From: JANPCX01 sp031431125
GTDB taxonomy: Bacteria > Pseudomonadota > Gammaproteobacteria > Burkholderiales > Burkholderiaceae_C
Assembly: GCA_031431125.1 (NCBI GenBank)
Contig: JANPCX010000035.1
Span: 1-64,000 of the forward strand
Direction: 5' to 3'
Length of the DNA stretch: 64,000 nt
Of this stretch, positions 27,364-35,775 are shown one piece after another (the first letter of the stretch is position 1; each line of letters opens with the position of its first letter). Position numbers and translations under genes: made by a program. The notes under the pieces were generated by a model. The model had not been told where the DNA came from and did not search any database. It saw nothing but the letters and a program-made list of their open reading frames with translations.

Positions 27364-28059
27364 ATGAACGAATTGTCGGTTGTTACCGCAAGTTGGAGAA
27401 CTGAATTGAAAACTACTGCCGTCGACTATATTTTGTCGACCCTTGCGATTTGTGTGATGTTGGCGCTTAGTCTGGCCGTTGTCTGGACGATGGTTCCGGT
27501 GTCAACGCGCTTGTTTCAGCAGTATCACGTCCTGGCCGACCTATTAGTGCTTCTATTGGCGTATGGCGTCATCACAGCATTGCTGCTCCGTGTATTGTTG
27601 GCGCTCAAGCCAATGCCCTCGGGGACTTTCAGCATGAATTCACCGACCTTCACTTACTGGAAATTTCTGACTGTGGTCTATCGTCTGGGGCAAGCCGCGT
27701 TGTTGCCCCTGACACCAGTGTTCTTCAAACCTTTGGTGGAGGTGTTGTACGGTGCGCGCATCGGGCGTGACGTCGCTCTGGGTGGCGTGATTGACGACCC
27801 CTACCGCGTGAGGGTGGGTGACGGCTCGGTCATTGGGTTTGCGTCGTTGATATCGGGTAGCTACATCAGCGGTGGCTCATTCATCTGCGGCCCCGTCGTG
27901 ATTGGGGCAAACGTCACCGTCGGTGCTAATTCGGTTGTATTTCCCGGGACTGAGATAGGTGATAACGCCACGTTGATGGGAGGCTCCTACGTGATGCCAG
28001 GAACGAAGGTTCCTGCCGGTGAAACCTGGCGCGGCAACCCCGCCCGAAAGTGGTTGTAA
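27364..28059 (+). CDS. Membrane-anchored hexapeptide-repeat (left-handed beta-helix) transferase
   Basis: Two hydrophobic helices in the first 85 residues are followed by left-handed beta-helix repeats (ARIGRDVALGG, VRVGDGSVIG, PVVIGANVTVGANSVVFPGTEIGDNATLMG) and the closing GNPARKWL typical of acetyl/acyl transferases. The layout resembles the C-terminal part of Pls/PosA-like non-ribosomal peptide enzymes, but no adenylation domain is encoded here. It may acylate the product of this region. It stands alone on the plus strand between two minus-strand units. Confidence 0.75.
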   Translation: MNELSVVTASWRTELKTTAVDYILSTLAICVMLALSLAVVWTMVPVSTRLFQQYHVLADLLVLLLAYGVITALLLRVLLALKPMPSGTFSMNSPTFTYWKFLTVVYRLGQAALLPLTPVFFKPLVEVLYGARIGRDVALGGVIDDPYRVRVGDGSVIGFASLISGSYISGGSFICGPVVIGANVTVGANSVVFPGTEIGDNATLMGGSYVMPGTKVPAGETWRGNPARKWL

Positions 28060-28254
28060 CCAATCTGGTGGATTTCCCAAGTCGGGCTCAGGCAACCTCA
28101 GCGGTTGAGTATTTTTGGGACATGAGCGAGCCGAAGAGGCTGATACATGTTTCCAACGTTGGTTGTACAGAAAGGAAACTCGGTGAGGACAACGCCGGAG
28201 GTCGACGAGCATTGATCAGGCGAAATGTCACAGCACATGATTGGTGAAAATTAA

Positions 28255-28278
28255 AAAAGCCACCCAAAGGTGGCTTTT
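28255..28278. terminator. Rho-independent terminator, probably bidirectional
   Basis: AAAAGCCACC (28255-28264) and GGTGGCTTTT (28269-28278) pair perfectly over 10 bp around a CAAA loop, with A-run and T-run on both sides. It lies between the convergent hexapeptide and PEP-CTERM genes and can end both. Confidence 0.85.
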
Positions 28279-28334
28279 CTTTACAGCAAAGGGCATCGCG
28301 CTGAACGCCCCGAGCACCTAATGGGCTTTGCCTG

Positions 28335-29120
28335 TCATTTAGCCTTGCGACGACGGGTGCCAACCGCAGCACCCAAGAGTGCGAGGCTGGCCAGGGCCAG
28401 AGAGCCTGGCTCAGGCACCACGCTGACTTGGTTCAAAGACAAGTCGATGGAGGTCGATGCACCCAGTGGGTCAACGATGACTTGCAGAGCACCCAAAGCG
28501 CTGAAGTCTACTGGGCCACCGGCGCCGCAGGTAACGTTCACACCTGGCACTGGGAAGGCATTGGCGCAATCCAAGAAGGCGATCAGCGGAATGTAGGAGA
28601 TCGTGCCAGGCAGCGAGAAGGGGTGCGAATTTGATACGATAGACACGCTGGACCACTGAGTGGCGCTGTTGTACGCTTCGATCACGAAGGTGAAACCAGC
28701 ATCAGAAAAAACGGTTGTCACTTCGAATGAGTCGGTGAACACGTCGCCGAAGTTGATGCCGCCCAAGCCGCCGGTGTCGATGGCCGCGCCGGTGTTGGCA
28801 CCGTCCCAACGCACAAGACCCGTACCCGTGCTGATGGAGCTGGTGGAGAAATTCAGAATACCGCCTGATGCGCCGATGGTGGCAGCACCGGATGCGCCAG
28901 GAACCAAAATGCTTTGGAGTTCAACGCCCAGATCACGGTAACCGCCCAAAATGGTGGTATCGCCGGCGCTGCCAACTTGGCTCATCAGGCCACCGCCGCC
29001 AAGGACGGTGTCTGTCAGGTCGGCTTGGCTGGTTGAAAACAAGTCAACCACAGCGGATTGAGCGCTGAAACTGAATGCCAACGCGGCTGCGGCGATGGCG
29101 GATTTAATGAACTTGGACAT
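28335..29120 (-). CDS. PEP-CTERM sorting-domain protein
   Basis: A secreted protein and likely exosortase A substrate. The start at 29120 has an AGGAG box 7 bp upstream and gives MSKFIKSAIAAAALAFSFSAQSA, a clean signal peptide. The mature part is rich in Gly, Ser, Thr and Asp. The C-terminus shows VPEPGSLAL, a hydrophobic helix, and the basic end GTRRRKAK: the three-part PEP-CTERM signal. The transpeptidase-like exosortase encoded at 42898 should cut near PEP. A sigma54-like element lies 80 bp upstream. Its own biochemical role is unknown. Confidence 0.93.
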   Translation of the reverse strand: MSKFIKSAIAAAALAFSFSAQSAVVDLFSTSQADLTDTVLGGGGLMSQVGSAGDTTILGGYRDLGVELQSILVPGASGAATIGASGGILNFSTSSISTGTGLVRWDGANTGAAIDTGGLGGINFGDVFTDSFEVTTVFSDAGFTFVIEAYNSATQWSSVSIVSNSHPFSLPGTISYIPLIAFLDCANAFPVPGVNVTCGAGGPVDFSALGALQVIVDPLGASTSIDLSLNQVSVVPEPGSLALASLALLGAAVGTRRRKAK

Positions 29121-29200
29121 GAGAGACTCCTGTTTGTAACGGATTGAGTTTTGTCTACGACCTGAAACTTGATCATTCCATGCCGTCTGCACAAAACATA

Positions 29201-29217
29201 AAGCGAAAGGCGTGCCA
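29201..29217 (-). promoter_or_regulatory. Sigma54-type promoter of the PEP-CTERM gene
   Basis: Read on the minus strand, TGGCACGCCTTTCGCTT matches the -24/-12 consensus TGGCAC-N5-TTGC with one mismatch (TCGC for TTGC). GG and GC keep the correct 10-bp spacing. The distance to the ATG leaves a leader of roughly 70 nt. RpoN-dependent control of PEP-CTERM genes by PrsK/PrsR is known from other betaproteobacteria. Confidence 0.65.
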
Positions 29218-29293
29218 GAAGTAAAAAATCATTAAAAATCAAATAGATAGAAGAATCATCGGAAGTTTTCGAGCGATTCAGGTGTCGACTTGT

Positions 29294-29328
29294 AAAAATC
29301 CTCGACAGGCCGGGCGCATGACCTGTCG
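29294..29328 (-). terminator. Terminator after the SMR gene pair
   Basis: On the minus strand CGACAGG and CCTGTCG (29328-29322 and 29309-29303) form a 7-bp stem with a 12-nt loop, followed after four bases by TTTTT (29298-29294). It lies just downstream of the second SMR gene. Confidence 0.5.
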
Positions 29329-29348
29329 TTCGAAGACGAGGTTGTCTT

Positions 29349-29678
29349 TTAGGAGGTCGCCGCGCTGGAAAACAGCCGGAGGAAGATCACCCCGGTGACA
29401 ATCAGGCCGATGCCGATCAGGGCCGGTTGGTCCAGCCGCTGTTTGAACATGTAATGACCGACAACGCTCACCAAAGCCACTCCGGATCCGGACCAAATGG
29501 CGTAAACCACACCAACCGGTAAGGTGTCGAGCGTCAACGACAAGAGGTATAGCGCCAAAGAAAAAAAACAAACGACGGCAACCGACGGCCACAATTTGGT
29601 GAAGCCCTCTGACAGTTTGAGCGCAGCGGTGGCCACGGTTTCGGCCGCGATGGCGATGCTAAGAAGCAGCCAATCCAT
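29349..29678 (-). CDS. Small multidrug resistance (SMR/EmrE-like) transporter, second of pair
   Basis: A 109-residue protein with four transmembrane helices. The essential Glu of helix 1 is in AIAAETVATAALK, and helix 3 has the GVVYAIWSGSGVALVS motif of proton-coupled exporters. It follows a related gene by 48 bp on the same strand and ends before a terminator-like hairpin. Pairs of SMR genes often form heterodimers. The substrate is unknown; lipophilic cations or the product made in this region are possible. Confidence 0.9.
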   Translation of the reverse strand: MDWLLLSIAIAAETVATAALKLSEGFTKLWPSVAVVCFFSLALYLLSLTLDTLPVGVVYAIWSGSGVALVSVVGHYMFKQRLDQPALIGIGLIVTGVIFLRLFSSAATS

Positions 29679-29726
29679 GTCAGGAAAGGCCGCGTGTTGC
29701 GCGGACGCTGAGATCGTGATTTGTCA

Positions 29727-30056
29727 TCAGGTAGTCGTCGATTTCGAGAATAGGTTGATCACCACTACACCGCCAATGATGAGCGCGACCCCGATCATTC
29801 CGGCGGCGTCCAGCGCTTGACCCAGAAGAAGCCATGCAATCATTGAAACCAGCGCAACGCCCACTCCAGACCAGACAGCGTAGACAATCCCCATTGGAAT
29901 TCTCTTGAGGCTCACGGCCAACAAAATGAAGGCGGTTTCGTAGCAAACCACGACGATGACCGATGGCCAAAGTCGGGTGAATCCCTCAGTGCTTTTGAGT
30001 GTGGTGGTTGCGATCACCTCGCAAACGATCGCTATTGAGAGTAACAACCAAGGCAT
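29727..30056 (-). CDS. Small multidrug resistance (SMR/EmrE-like) transporter, first of pair
   Basis: The same 109-residue, four-helix fold as its neighbour, with the helix-1 Glu in AIVCEVIATTTLK and GIVYAVWSGVGVALVS in helix 3. The two proteins are clearly paralogous and probably arose by tandem duplication. Its start is 45 bp from the divergent nitroreductase gene, so the two promoters must overlap. Confidence 0.9.
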   Translation of the reverse strand: MPWLLLSIAIVCEVIATTTLKSTEGFTRLWPSVIVVVCYETAFILLAVSLKRIPMGIVYAVWSGVGVALVSMIAWLLLGQALDAAGMIGVALIIGGVVVINLFSKSTTT

Positions 30057-30101
30057 GGTTATCTTGACCGGGTGAATGGAAGTTAACAGTAAGGACTAAC
30101 T

Positions 30102-31172
30102 ATGAGTCAGGATATCGCCAAACAAATTCTCGATCTTTCCCGCTGGGCACCGAGCGGTGATAACGAGCAGCCCTGGCGTTTCGAGATTTTGAGCGGGCAG
30201 CTCATTCGTGTCCACGGCTTCGACACTCGAGATCGGGTGTTGTATGATTACAACGGGCGTCCAAGTCATATCGCCCACGGTGCACTGCTTGAAACGATGC
30301 GGATTGCTGCGACAGGCTTTGGAATGCGAGCCGACTGGGTGCTATTGCCTGGCCACGATGAGCGTCATCCGGTGTATGAGGTCACGCTGACGTTGGATCC
30401 AGCGGTGGTGCGCGATCCCTTGTTTGCAAGTATTCAGAGTCGAACTGTGCAGCGCCGCCCGATGAAAACGACAACGTTGACGCCAGCGCAGCGGCAGGCT
30501 CTGGTTGATGCGGCGGGCGAACGGTACCAGGTGAAGTTGTTCGAATCTGCCTCGCAGCGTTGGCAGATCGCCCGTATGCTTTGGCGCAGCGCGCACATTC
30601 GGCTCACTTGTCCAGAGGCCTATCCCGTGCACAAGGCGGTGATTGAATGGCGAGCGACCTTTAGCAAAGACCGCATTCCAGAAGGCGCTTTGGGCGTGAA
30701 CCGGATGACGGCGCGTTTGATGGAATGGGTGCTGGGAAGCTGGGGACGTGTAAGGTTTTTCAATCGATTTCTCTTTGGCACTGTGGCACCGCGACTTGAG
30801 TTAGACCTGCTTCCAGGTTATCTATGTGGTGCACATTTGCTGGTTAACCCCAAGAAAAAGCCGCAAGTGCTTGAGGATTGGGTTCACCTGGGCGTCGCTT
30901 GGCAGCGTGTTTGGTTGACTGCAACCGACCAAGGTTTGCACTTTCAGCCCCAGATGACCCCGGTGATATTTCGTTGGTACGCGCGTTCGGGGCAGCGGTT
31001 TTCTGCAGTGCCACAGTTGTTTGACGAGTCGATCGACGTGGCGAACCGGTTTGAACAACTGGTGGGAGCCTCATCTGGCGACGACTTTGGTTTTTTTGCT
31101 CGTGTTGGGATTTCCGCGACGCCTACCAGTCGATCTTTGCGCAAGGATTTACAGCATCTCATGAAAGACTGA
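30102..31172 (+). CDS. Nitroreductase-family flavoprotein
   Basis: The N-terminus SRWAPSGDNEQPWRFEI is the FMN-binding start of the nitroreductase fold. The rest is longer than classic NfsB types and diverges, with a central insertion around GVNRMTARLMEWVLGSWGRV. A good AAGGA box stands 6 bp before the ATG. The next gene, 52 bp downstream, encodes a ThiF-like E1 enzyme. The same two domains are, as I recall, fused in mycobacterial Rv1355c (annotated MoeY), so the pair likely acts together. No reaction can be assigned. Confidence 0.8.
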   Translation: MSQDIAKQILDLSRWAPSGDNEQPWRFEILSGQLIRVHGFDTRDRVLYDYNGRPSHIAHGALLETMRIAATGFGMRADWVLLPGHDERHPVYEVTLTLDPAVVRDPLFASIQSRTVQRRPMKTTTLTPAQRQALVDAAGERYQVKLFESASQRWQIARMLWRSAHIRLTCPEAYPVHKAVIEWRATFSKDRIPEGALGVNRMTARLMEWVLGSWGRVRFFNRFLFGTVAPRLELDLLPGYLCGAHLLVNPKKKPQVLEDWVHLGVAWQRVWLTATDQGLHFQPQMTPVIFRWYARSGQRFSAVPQLFDESIDVANRFEQLVGASSGDDFGFFARVGISATPTSRSLRKDLQHLMKD

Positions 31173-31224
31173 GATACAAGCGCCGCTTCTCCAAAATATC
31201 GAACGACCCCATGGATGACCTACT

Positions 31225-32100
31225 ATGTCGATCGCTTCCAAGTTTGACTACGACAGCGCCTATTCACGCAATATCGGTTGGGTGACGGTTGCCGAACAGG
31301 CCAAACTAAGGCGAGCACGCGTAGCCATCGCTGGGTTAGGTGGCCTGGGAGGAACCTATGCGGTGACTCTGGCGCGTCTCGGTTTGGGTCAATTCAACGT
31401 TGCGGACTTTGATGCTTTTGAAGTGCACAACATCAACCGGCAAGCAGGTGCTTTTGTCTCCACGTTTGGTCAACCGAAAATTGACGTGATTGAACGGATG
31501 GTTCGAGACATTAACCCGCAAGCACAGCTTCGCTTATTCCCTCAGGGCTTGTTGGAGGACAACATTGACGAATTCTTGAACGGCGTGGATGTGTATCTGG
31601 ATGGGTTGGATTTTTTTGTTTTACCTATTCGCCGACTGGTTTTTGCCAAGTGTCGAGAGCGTGGTATCCCAGCACTTACCGCAGCGCCCATGGGCATGGG
31701 TACCGCATTCTTGTATTTCGACCCGAAAGGCTTGAGTTTCGAGGATTACTTTCAGTTCGAGGGGCATGACCCTGTCGAGCAATATGCGCGGTTTATTGCG
31801 GGTTTGTCTCCATCCATGTTGGGCCACCGCTACTTGGCGGAACCGCAGGCCGTGAATTTCCAGCAAAGGCGAACGCCTTCTACCATCATGGCTTGTGACT
31901 TGTGTTCTGGTGTCATGGGGACCGCAGTACTTAAAGTGCTGCTTGCCCGAGGCGATCTTCGCGCCGTTCCTTGGGGCATGCACTTCGATGCCTATCGTCA
32001 GAAATTGAAGTTCACTTGGCGACCCTGGGGCAATGCCAATCCGCTTCAACGGATATTGCTGAAATTCATACGACGCAAGTTGGTTGGCATCGATCGTTAA
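31225..32100 (+). CDS. ThiF/E1-like adenylyltransferase
   Basis: An E1-like Rossmann domain with the nucleotide loop GLGGLGG at residues 37-43, the acidic DFDAFEVHNINRQ segment that holds Asp and Arg for ATP binding, and a single CDLC pair in the C-terminal third. The opening YSRNIGWVTVAEQAKLRRARVAIAG is typical of stand-alone bacterial ThiF proteins. Such enzymes adenylate a C-terminal carboxylate or activate an acid. No sulfur-carrier or ubiquitin-like gene is nearby, so the target is unclear. It forms a plus-strand unit with the nitroreductase. Confidence 0.85.
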   Translation: MSIASKFDYDSAYSRNIGWVTVAEQAKLRRARVAIAGLGGLGGTYAVTLARLGLGQFNVADFDAFEVHNINRQAGAFVSTFGQPKIDVIERMVRDINPQAQLRLFPQGLLEDNIDEFLNGVDVYLDGLDFFVLPIRRLVFAKCRERGIPALTAAPMGMGTAFLYFDPKGLSFEDYFQFEGHDPVEQYARFIAGLSPSMLGHRYLAEPQAVNFQQRRTPSTIMACDLCSGVMGTAVLKVLLARGDLRAVPWGMHFDAYRQKLKFTWRPWGNANPLQRILLKFIRRKLVGIDR

Positions 32101-32259
32101 GCTGATTCTTTTGGCACGACCGAGACTTATGTTGTGGTGTGTGCGGGAAAGTAGTCCGCAAGCCCCTTGCTCACGGGATGGTCACAGCGCCGCAGCCGCT
32201 GTCCAATAAGGGGTTGAGCGCCGGTTCCCGTCGTAGCGGGCGGAGGTCAGCTTTGGGGG

Positions 32260-32288
32260 TTGGGCGTGACATGTACAGGCTGCATAAT
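32260..32288 (+). promoter_or_regulatory. Putative sigma70 promoter of the exopolysaccharide operon
   Basis: TTGGGC (32260-32265) and CATAAT (32283-32288) are separated by 17 bp. The -10 box matches TATAAT in five of six bases. It is the best promoter-like pair in the 344-bp gap upstream of the export lipoprotein gene. Confidence 0.45.
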
Positions 32289-32444
32289 GCCCGGCTAACT
32301 ACGCTGTCAGGCGGTCGCAGTGACTGCGATGGCGCCCGCAAGGCGACGTTTGTCTGCCGGGGGCTGTTGGACACAGGTGTGCTGGGCGTCAACTGACGAT
32401 GTTGGCGGCATCCATTTTTGGGCATATTGAATAAGGGGAGCGCT
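32289..32444 (+). other. Leader region of the exopolysaccharide operon with hairpin
   Basis: About 150 nt separate the proposed promoter from the TTG start at 32445. TCGCAG (32315-32320) and CTGCGA (32324-32329) form a perfect 6-bp hairpin with a TGA loop. The rest of the 32101-32444 gap shows no gene. Confidence 0.35.
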
Positions 32445-33053
32445 TTGAACAAGATTTTGCAATCGCTGGTGGTGGGCTTTTCTGTGGCACTCATGGCGGC
32501 CTGCAGCACGCCAAAATACCCACCCGCACCTGCTTCTGCGTCGTCGGACGACTACAACTATATTGTTGGTGCAGGCGACAACCTGAACATCATCGTGTGG
32601 CGCAACCCCGAGTTGTCGCTGTCCGTGCCGGTACGGCCTGATGGCAAGATTTCGGCGCCCCTAGTGGATGAGATGGTGGCCCAGGGTAAGAATTCCAGTC
32701 AAATTGCCAGAGACGTCGAAAAACAACTGGGCAAGTACGTTCGCGATCCGGTGGTGACGGTGATCGTGACCAGTTTTGTGGGGCCTTACAGCGAGCAAAT
32801 CCGGGTAGTGGGTGAAGCGGCCAAGCCGCAGTTTTTGCCCTACAAGCAGAAGATGACGCTGCTCGACGTGATGATCGCCGTAGGAGGGTTGACAGACTTT
32901 GCGGCGGGTAACAGCGCGACCATTGTGCGCAGCGGTGAAGGCTCCAAGCAGTATTCAGTTCGGTTGAGTGACTTGATCAAACGAGGTGATGTGTCGGCCA
33001 ACGTTGAAATGAAACCTGGCGACATCCTGATCATCCCGCAGAGCTTCTTCTAA
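32445..33053 (+). CDS. XrtA/PEP-CTERM system polysaccharide export lipoprotein (Wza-like)
   Basis: An outer-membrane polysaccharide exporter of the short PEP-CTERM-associated type. The TTG at 32445 is preferred because AGGGGAG lies 5 bp upstream and it gives a clean lipoprotein signal with LMAAC and Cys20. The mature protein has the Poly_export domain (YIVGAGDNLNIIVWRNPELSLSVPVRPDGKISAPL) and a SLBB-type domain (VVGEAAKPQFLPYKQKMTLLDVMIAVGG). It is the first gene of the long plus-strand operon and would work with the chain-length protein and kinase that follow. Confidence 0.93.
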   Translation: MNKILQSLVVGFSVALMAACSTPKYPPAPASASSDDYNYIVGAGDNLNIIVWRNPELSLSVPVRPDGKISAPLVDEMVAQGKNSSQIARDVEKQLGKYVRDPVVTVIVTSFVGPYSEQIRVVGEAAKPQFLPYKQKMTLLDVMIAVGGLTDFAAGNSATIVRSGEGSKQYSVRLSDLIKRGDVSANVEMKPGDILIIPQSFF

Positions 33054-33140
33054 TCGCGACGCGGTAACTGGCAATGCGCACTCGCGGCGCTTGCTGGTCC
33101 GATCATTTTTTTTGACAGATCCCTTGAGCTACGCCAAACG

Positions 33141-34733
33141 ATGGAAGAGTTGATCAACCAGGTATCCGCGATTGTTCGCGGCATGTGGAAATTCAGGTGG
33201 CAAGGCATTCTTGCCGCCTGGATTGTTGCAGCCATTGGCGTGGTGGTGGTGCTTCGCGTCCCTGACCGCTATGAGGCGTCTGCTCGGGTGTTCGTCGACA
33301 CGCAATCCATTTTGAAACCGTTGATGTCGGGCTTGGCGGTGCAGCCCAACGTCGAGCAGCAAGTGGTGATGCTCAGCCGCACTCTGATCAGTCGTCCCAA
33401 TGTTGAAAAACTCGTACGCATGGCCGATTTGGACTTGAAGAACAACTCCAAAGCGCAACAGGAAGCGACGATCGAAGAACTGACCAAGACGCTGGCGATT
33501 CAGAGTGCCGGGCGTGACAACCTCTACACGCTGTCGTTTCGTGACTCTGATCCGCAAAAAGCCCAACGCGTAATTCAATCCTTGGTCTCGATATTTGTCG
33601 AGTCGAGTTTAGGTGCCAGTCGCAAGGACACTGCGTCCGCCAAAGTTTTTTTGGACGAACAAATCAAGGGCTACGAAACCAAACTGGAAGAGGCGGAAGC
33701 CCGTCTGAAAGAATTCAGAATCAAAAACTTGGCCTTGCAAAGTGCTGATGGGAAAGACTCCACTTCTCGTCTGGCCGAGATGAGCAATCAGCTGGATGCG
33801 GCCCGACTGCAGCTGCGTGAAGCGGAGAATGCCCGTGATGCGGCCAAAGCACAGTTGGCCACTGAGCGCAATCAGAACGCCGACGTGCTCACCAAGAGCT
33901 TGTTGCAAGAATCGGCCCTTTCTGTTTCAACGCCAGAGATCGACGCGCGGATTGAAGCGCAAAAGCGCAACTTGGACGGATTGTTGCAGCGATACACCGA
34001 CCAGCATCCTGAGGTTGTCAGTACCAGGCGCTTGATCAAAGACTTGGAGGATCAAAAGAAAAAAGAGATGCAAGATCTGCGCAAGTCGGCGATCGCCTCC
34101 GCAACGGGAGCGGTTCCAGGCCAAAGCAACAGCCTTGCTGCGCAAGAGTTGAACCGCGTGATGGCCATGGCTGAGGTTCAGGTGGCTTCGCTGCGTGCGC
34201 GAGTGTCGGAGTATTCCGCTCGCTACGGCCAGGCTCTGAGCATCATGAAAACCTCGCCCCAAATCGAAGCAGAGGCGGCGCAGCTCAACCGTGACTACGC
34301 CATCCACAAGAAAAACTACGAAGACCTGGTCTCTCGTCGTGAGGCCGCCGCCATGTCGGGTGAGTTGGAAGGCGCCTCAGGCGTAGCGGACTTTCGTTTG
34401 ATTGACCCACCACGTGTCTCTCCCAAGCCTGTTTCGCCCAATCGGTTGTTGCTATTCCCCTTGGCGCTTGTCGCCGCGTTGGCAGCTGGCGGGTTTGTAG
34501 CGTTTGCAATGAGCCAATTAAGGCCGGTCTATTTCTCTGCCAATGATCTGCGCATCAAGACTGAGTTGCCACTGTTGGGTGTGGTGACCAAGGTTATGAC
34601 CCCGGCCGCTAAACGCAAACAGCGCGGCAGTTTGTTGCGGTTTTGTATTGCCTCAGGCAGTTTGGTCGGGGTGTTTGCCGTTGGAATGATTGTGATGACC
34701 ATCTTGACCCGCAATGTGGGAGCTTCTCTATGA
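33141..34733 (+). CDS. XrtA system chain-length determinant protein (Wzz-like)
   Basis: An inner-membrane co-polymerase. One helix near residue 25 (GILAAWIVAAIGVVVVL) and one near the C-terminus bracket a long periplasmic coiled-coil region rich in Glu, Ala, Lys and Gln. The GNVR-type Wzz start YEASARVFVDTQSILKPL is present. At 530 residues it matches the PEP-CTERM locus type, longer than enteric Wzz. It sets polymer length and contacts the separate tyrosine kinase encoded next, whose start overlaps its stop by 4 bp. Confidence 0.93.
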   Translation: MEELINQVSAIVRGMWKFRWQGILAAWIVAAIGVVVVLRVPDRYEASARVFVDTQSILKPLMSGLAVQPNVEQQVVMLSRTLISRPNVEKLVRMADLDLKNNSKAQQEATIEELTKTLAIQSAGRDNLYTLSFRDSDPQKAQRVIQSLVSIFVESSLGASRKDTASAKVFLDEQIKGYETKLEEAEARLKEFRIKNLALQSADGKDSTSRLAEMSNQLDAARLQLREAENARDAAKAQLATERNQNADVLTKSLLQESALSVSTPEIDARIEAQKRNLDGLLQRYTDQHPEVVSTRRLIKDLEDQKKKEMQDLRKSAIASATGAVPGQSNSLAAQELNRVMAMAEVQVASLRARVSEYSARYGQALSIMKTSPQIEAEAAQLNRDYAIHKKNYEDLVSRREAAAMSGELEGASGVADFRLIDPPRVSPKPVSPNRLLLFPLALVAALAAGGFVAFAMSQLRPVYFSANDLRIKTELPLLGVVTKVMTPAAKRKQRGSLLRFCIASGSLVGVFAVGMIVMTILTRNVGASL

Positions 34734-35740
34734 GCAGCCTGATCGAACAAGCCGCTCAGCGTTTGGAGCAGTTGCGGCAGGCTGGTATCAGCGTTCCGGA
34801 TATCCCGGCAGCAGCTCCGGTTCAATACGAGCCGCAAGCAGTGGTGGCAGCGGCCTCTGCACCAGCGCCAGTCGCTGCGGAGGCGGCGGGTCAAACCAAA
34901 CCGCCTGCTGTCTCAGCTGGATCGACCTCGACGGTGCCCAAGGTGCGATCGTTTGGCGACGCGTCGGTGTCTTCCAAGCGTATCGATCTGAACTTGGCTG
35001 CCTTGCACCAATCCGGTTTTGTGACGCCCATGGCGGAGCGCTCGCGCATGGCCGATCAGTACCGTGTGATCAAACGGCCCCTGATCAGCAATGCGATGGG
35101 CAAGGGTGCTTCGACGATCAACCACGCCAACCTCATCATGGTCACCAGCGCCTTGCCCGGCGAGGGGAAAACGTTCAGTGCGATTAACCTGGCCATGAGC
35201 ATTGCTGCTGAGCTAGATAACTCAGTGATGCTGGTGGATGCCGACGTGGCTCGTCCTTCGTTGCTGAGAACATTTGGATTACCAGTTGGACCCGGTTTGC
35301 TTGACTTGTTGCAGGGGCGGGCCCAGATGTCGGATGTGCTGTTGCGCACCAATGTTGACAAACTCACTTTGCTGCCCAGCGGTCATCCGCAAGCGCGAGC
35401 TACTGAGATGTTGGCCAGTGATGCCATGCGTCAATTGTTGGATGACATGGCGCAGCGTTACTCTGATCGCATCATTATTTTTGACTCTCCTCCCCTTTTG
35501 CTCACGACAGAAGCCCGCGCTTTGGCTGCGCACATGGGCCAGATTGTGGTGGTGGTTCACGCCGGAAAGACCTTGCAACGAGAAGTGCAGCATGCGCTGT
35601 CAACCATTGAAGCATGCCCCGTGAAATTGATGTTGCTCAACCAGGCCACGGAAGACGCGACGGGCGACTACGGGTATGGCTACGGATATGGGTATGGCTA
35701 CAGCAAAGACAAAAAGCAGGAGCCGGAGGCGACTTCCTGA
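34730..35740 (+). CDS. XrtA-associated tyrosine autokinase
   Basis: A BY-kinase that autophosphorylates on a C-terminal tyrosine cluster and drives polysaccharide export. Walker A SALPGEGKT is near residue 140, Walker A' is VMLVDADVARPS, and Walker B is IIIFDSPP. The tail alternates Tyr and Gly, with six tyrosines in eleven residues (35669-35701). About 110 residues of Ala/Pro-rich linker precede the kinase. The ATG at 34730 overlaps the chain-length gene stop as ATGA; longer upstream frames are not genuine. The phosphatase at 19078 may reverse the modification. Confidence 0.95.
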   Translation: MSSLIEQAAQRLEQLRQAGISVPDIPAAAPVQYEPQAVVAAASAPAPVAAEAAGQTKPPAVSAGSTSTVPKVRSFGDASVSSKRIDLNLAALHQSGFVTPMAERSRMADQYRVIKRPLISNAMGKGASTINHANLIMVTSALPGEGKTFSAINLAMSIAAELDNSVMLVDADVARPSLLRTFGLPVGPGLLDLLQGRAQMSDVLLRTNVDKLTLLPSGHPQARATEMLASDAMRQLLDDMAQRYSDRIIIFDSPPLLLTTEARALAAHMGQIVVVVHAGKTLQREVQHALSTIEACPVKLMLLNQATEDATGDYGYGYGYGYGYSKDKKQEPEATS

Positions 35741-35775
35741 GTCAAAGCCCAAGCGCTCTCAATGTGAATAACACC

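Noticed and set aside
32111..32127. TTGGCACGACC upstream of the exopolysaccharide operon as a sigma54 site
   Set aside because: The -24 half fits, but the -12 half reads AGAC where TTGC is needed.
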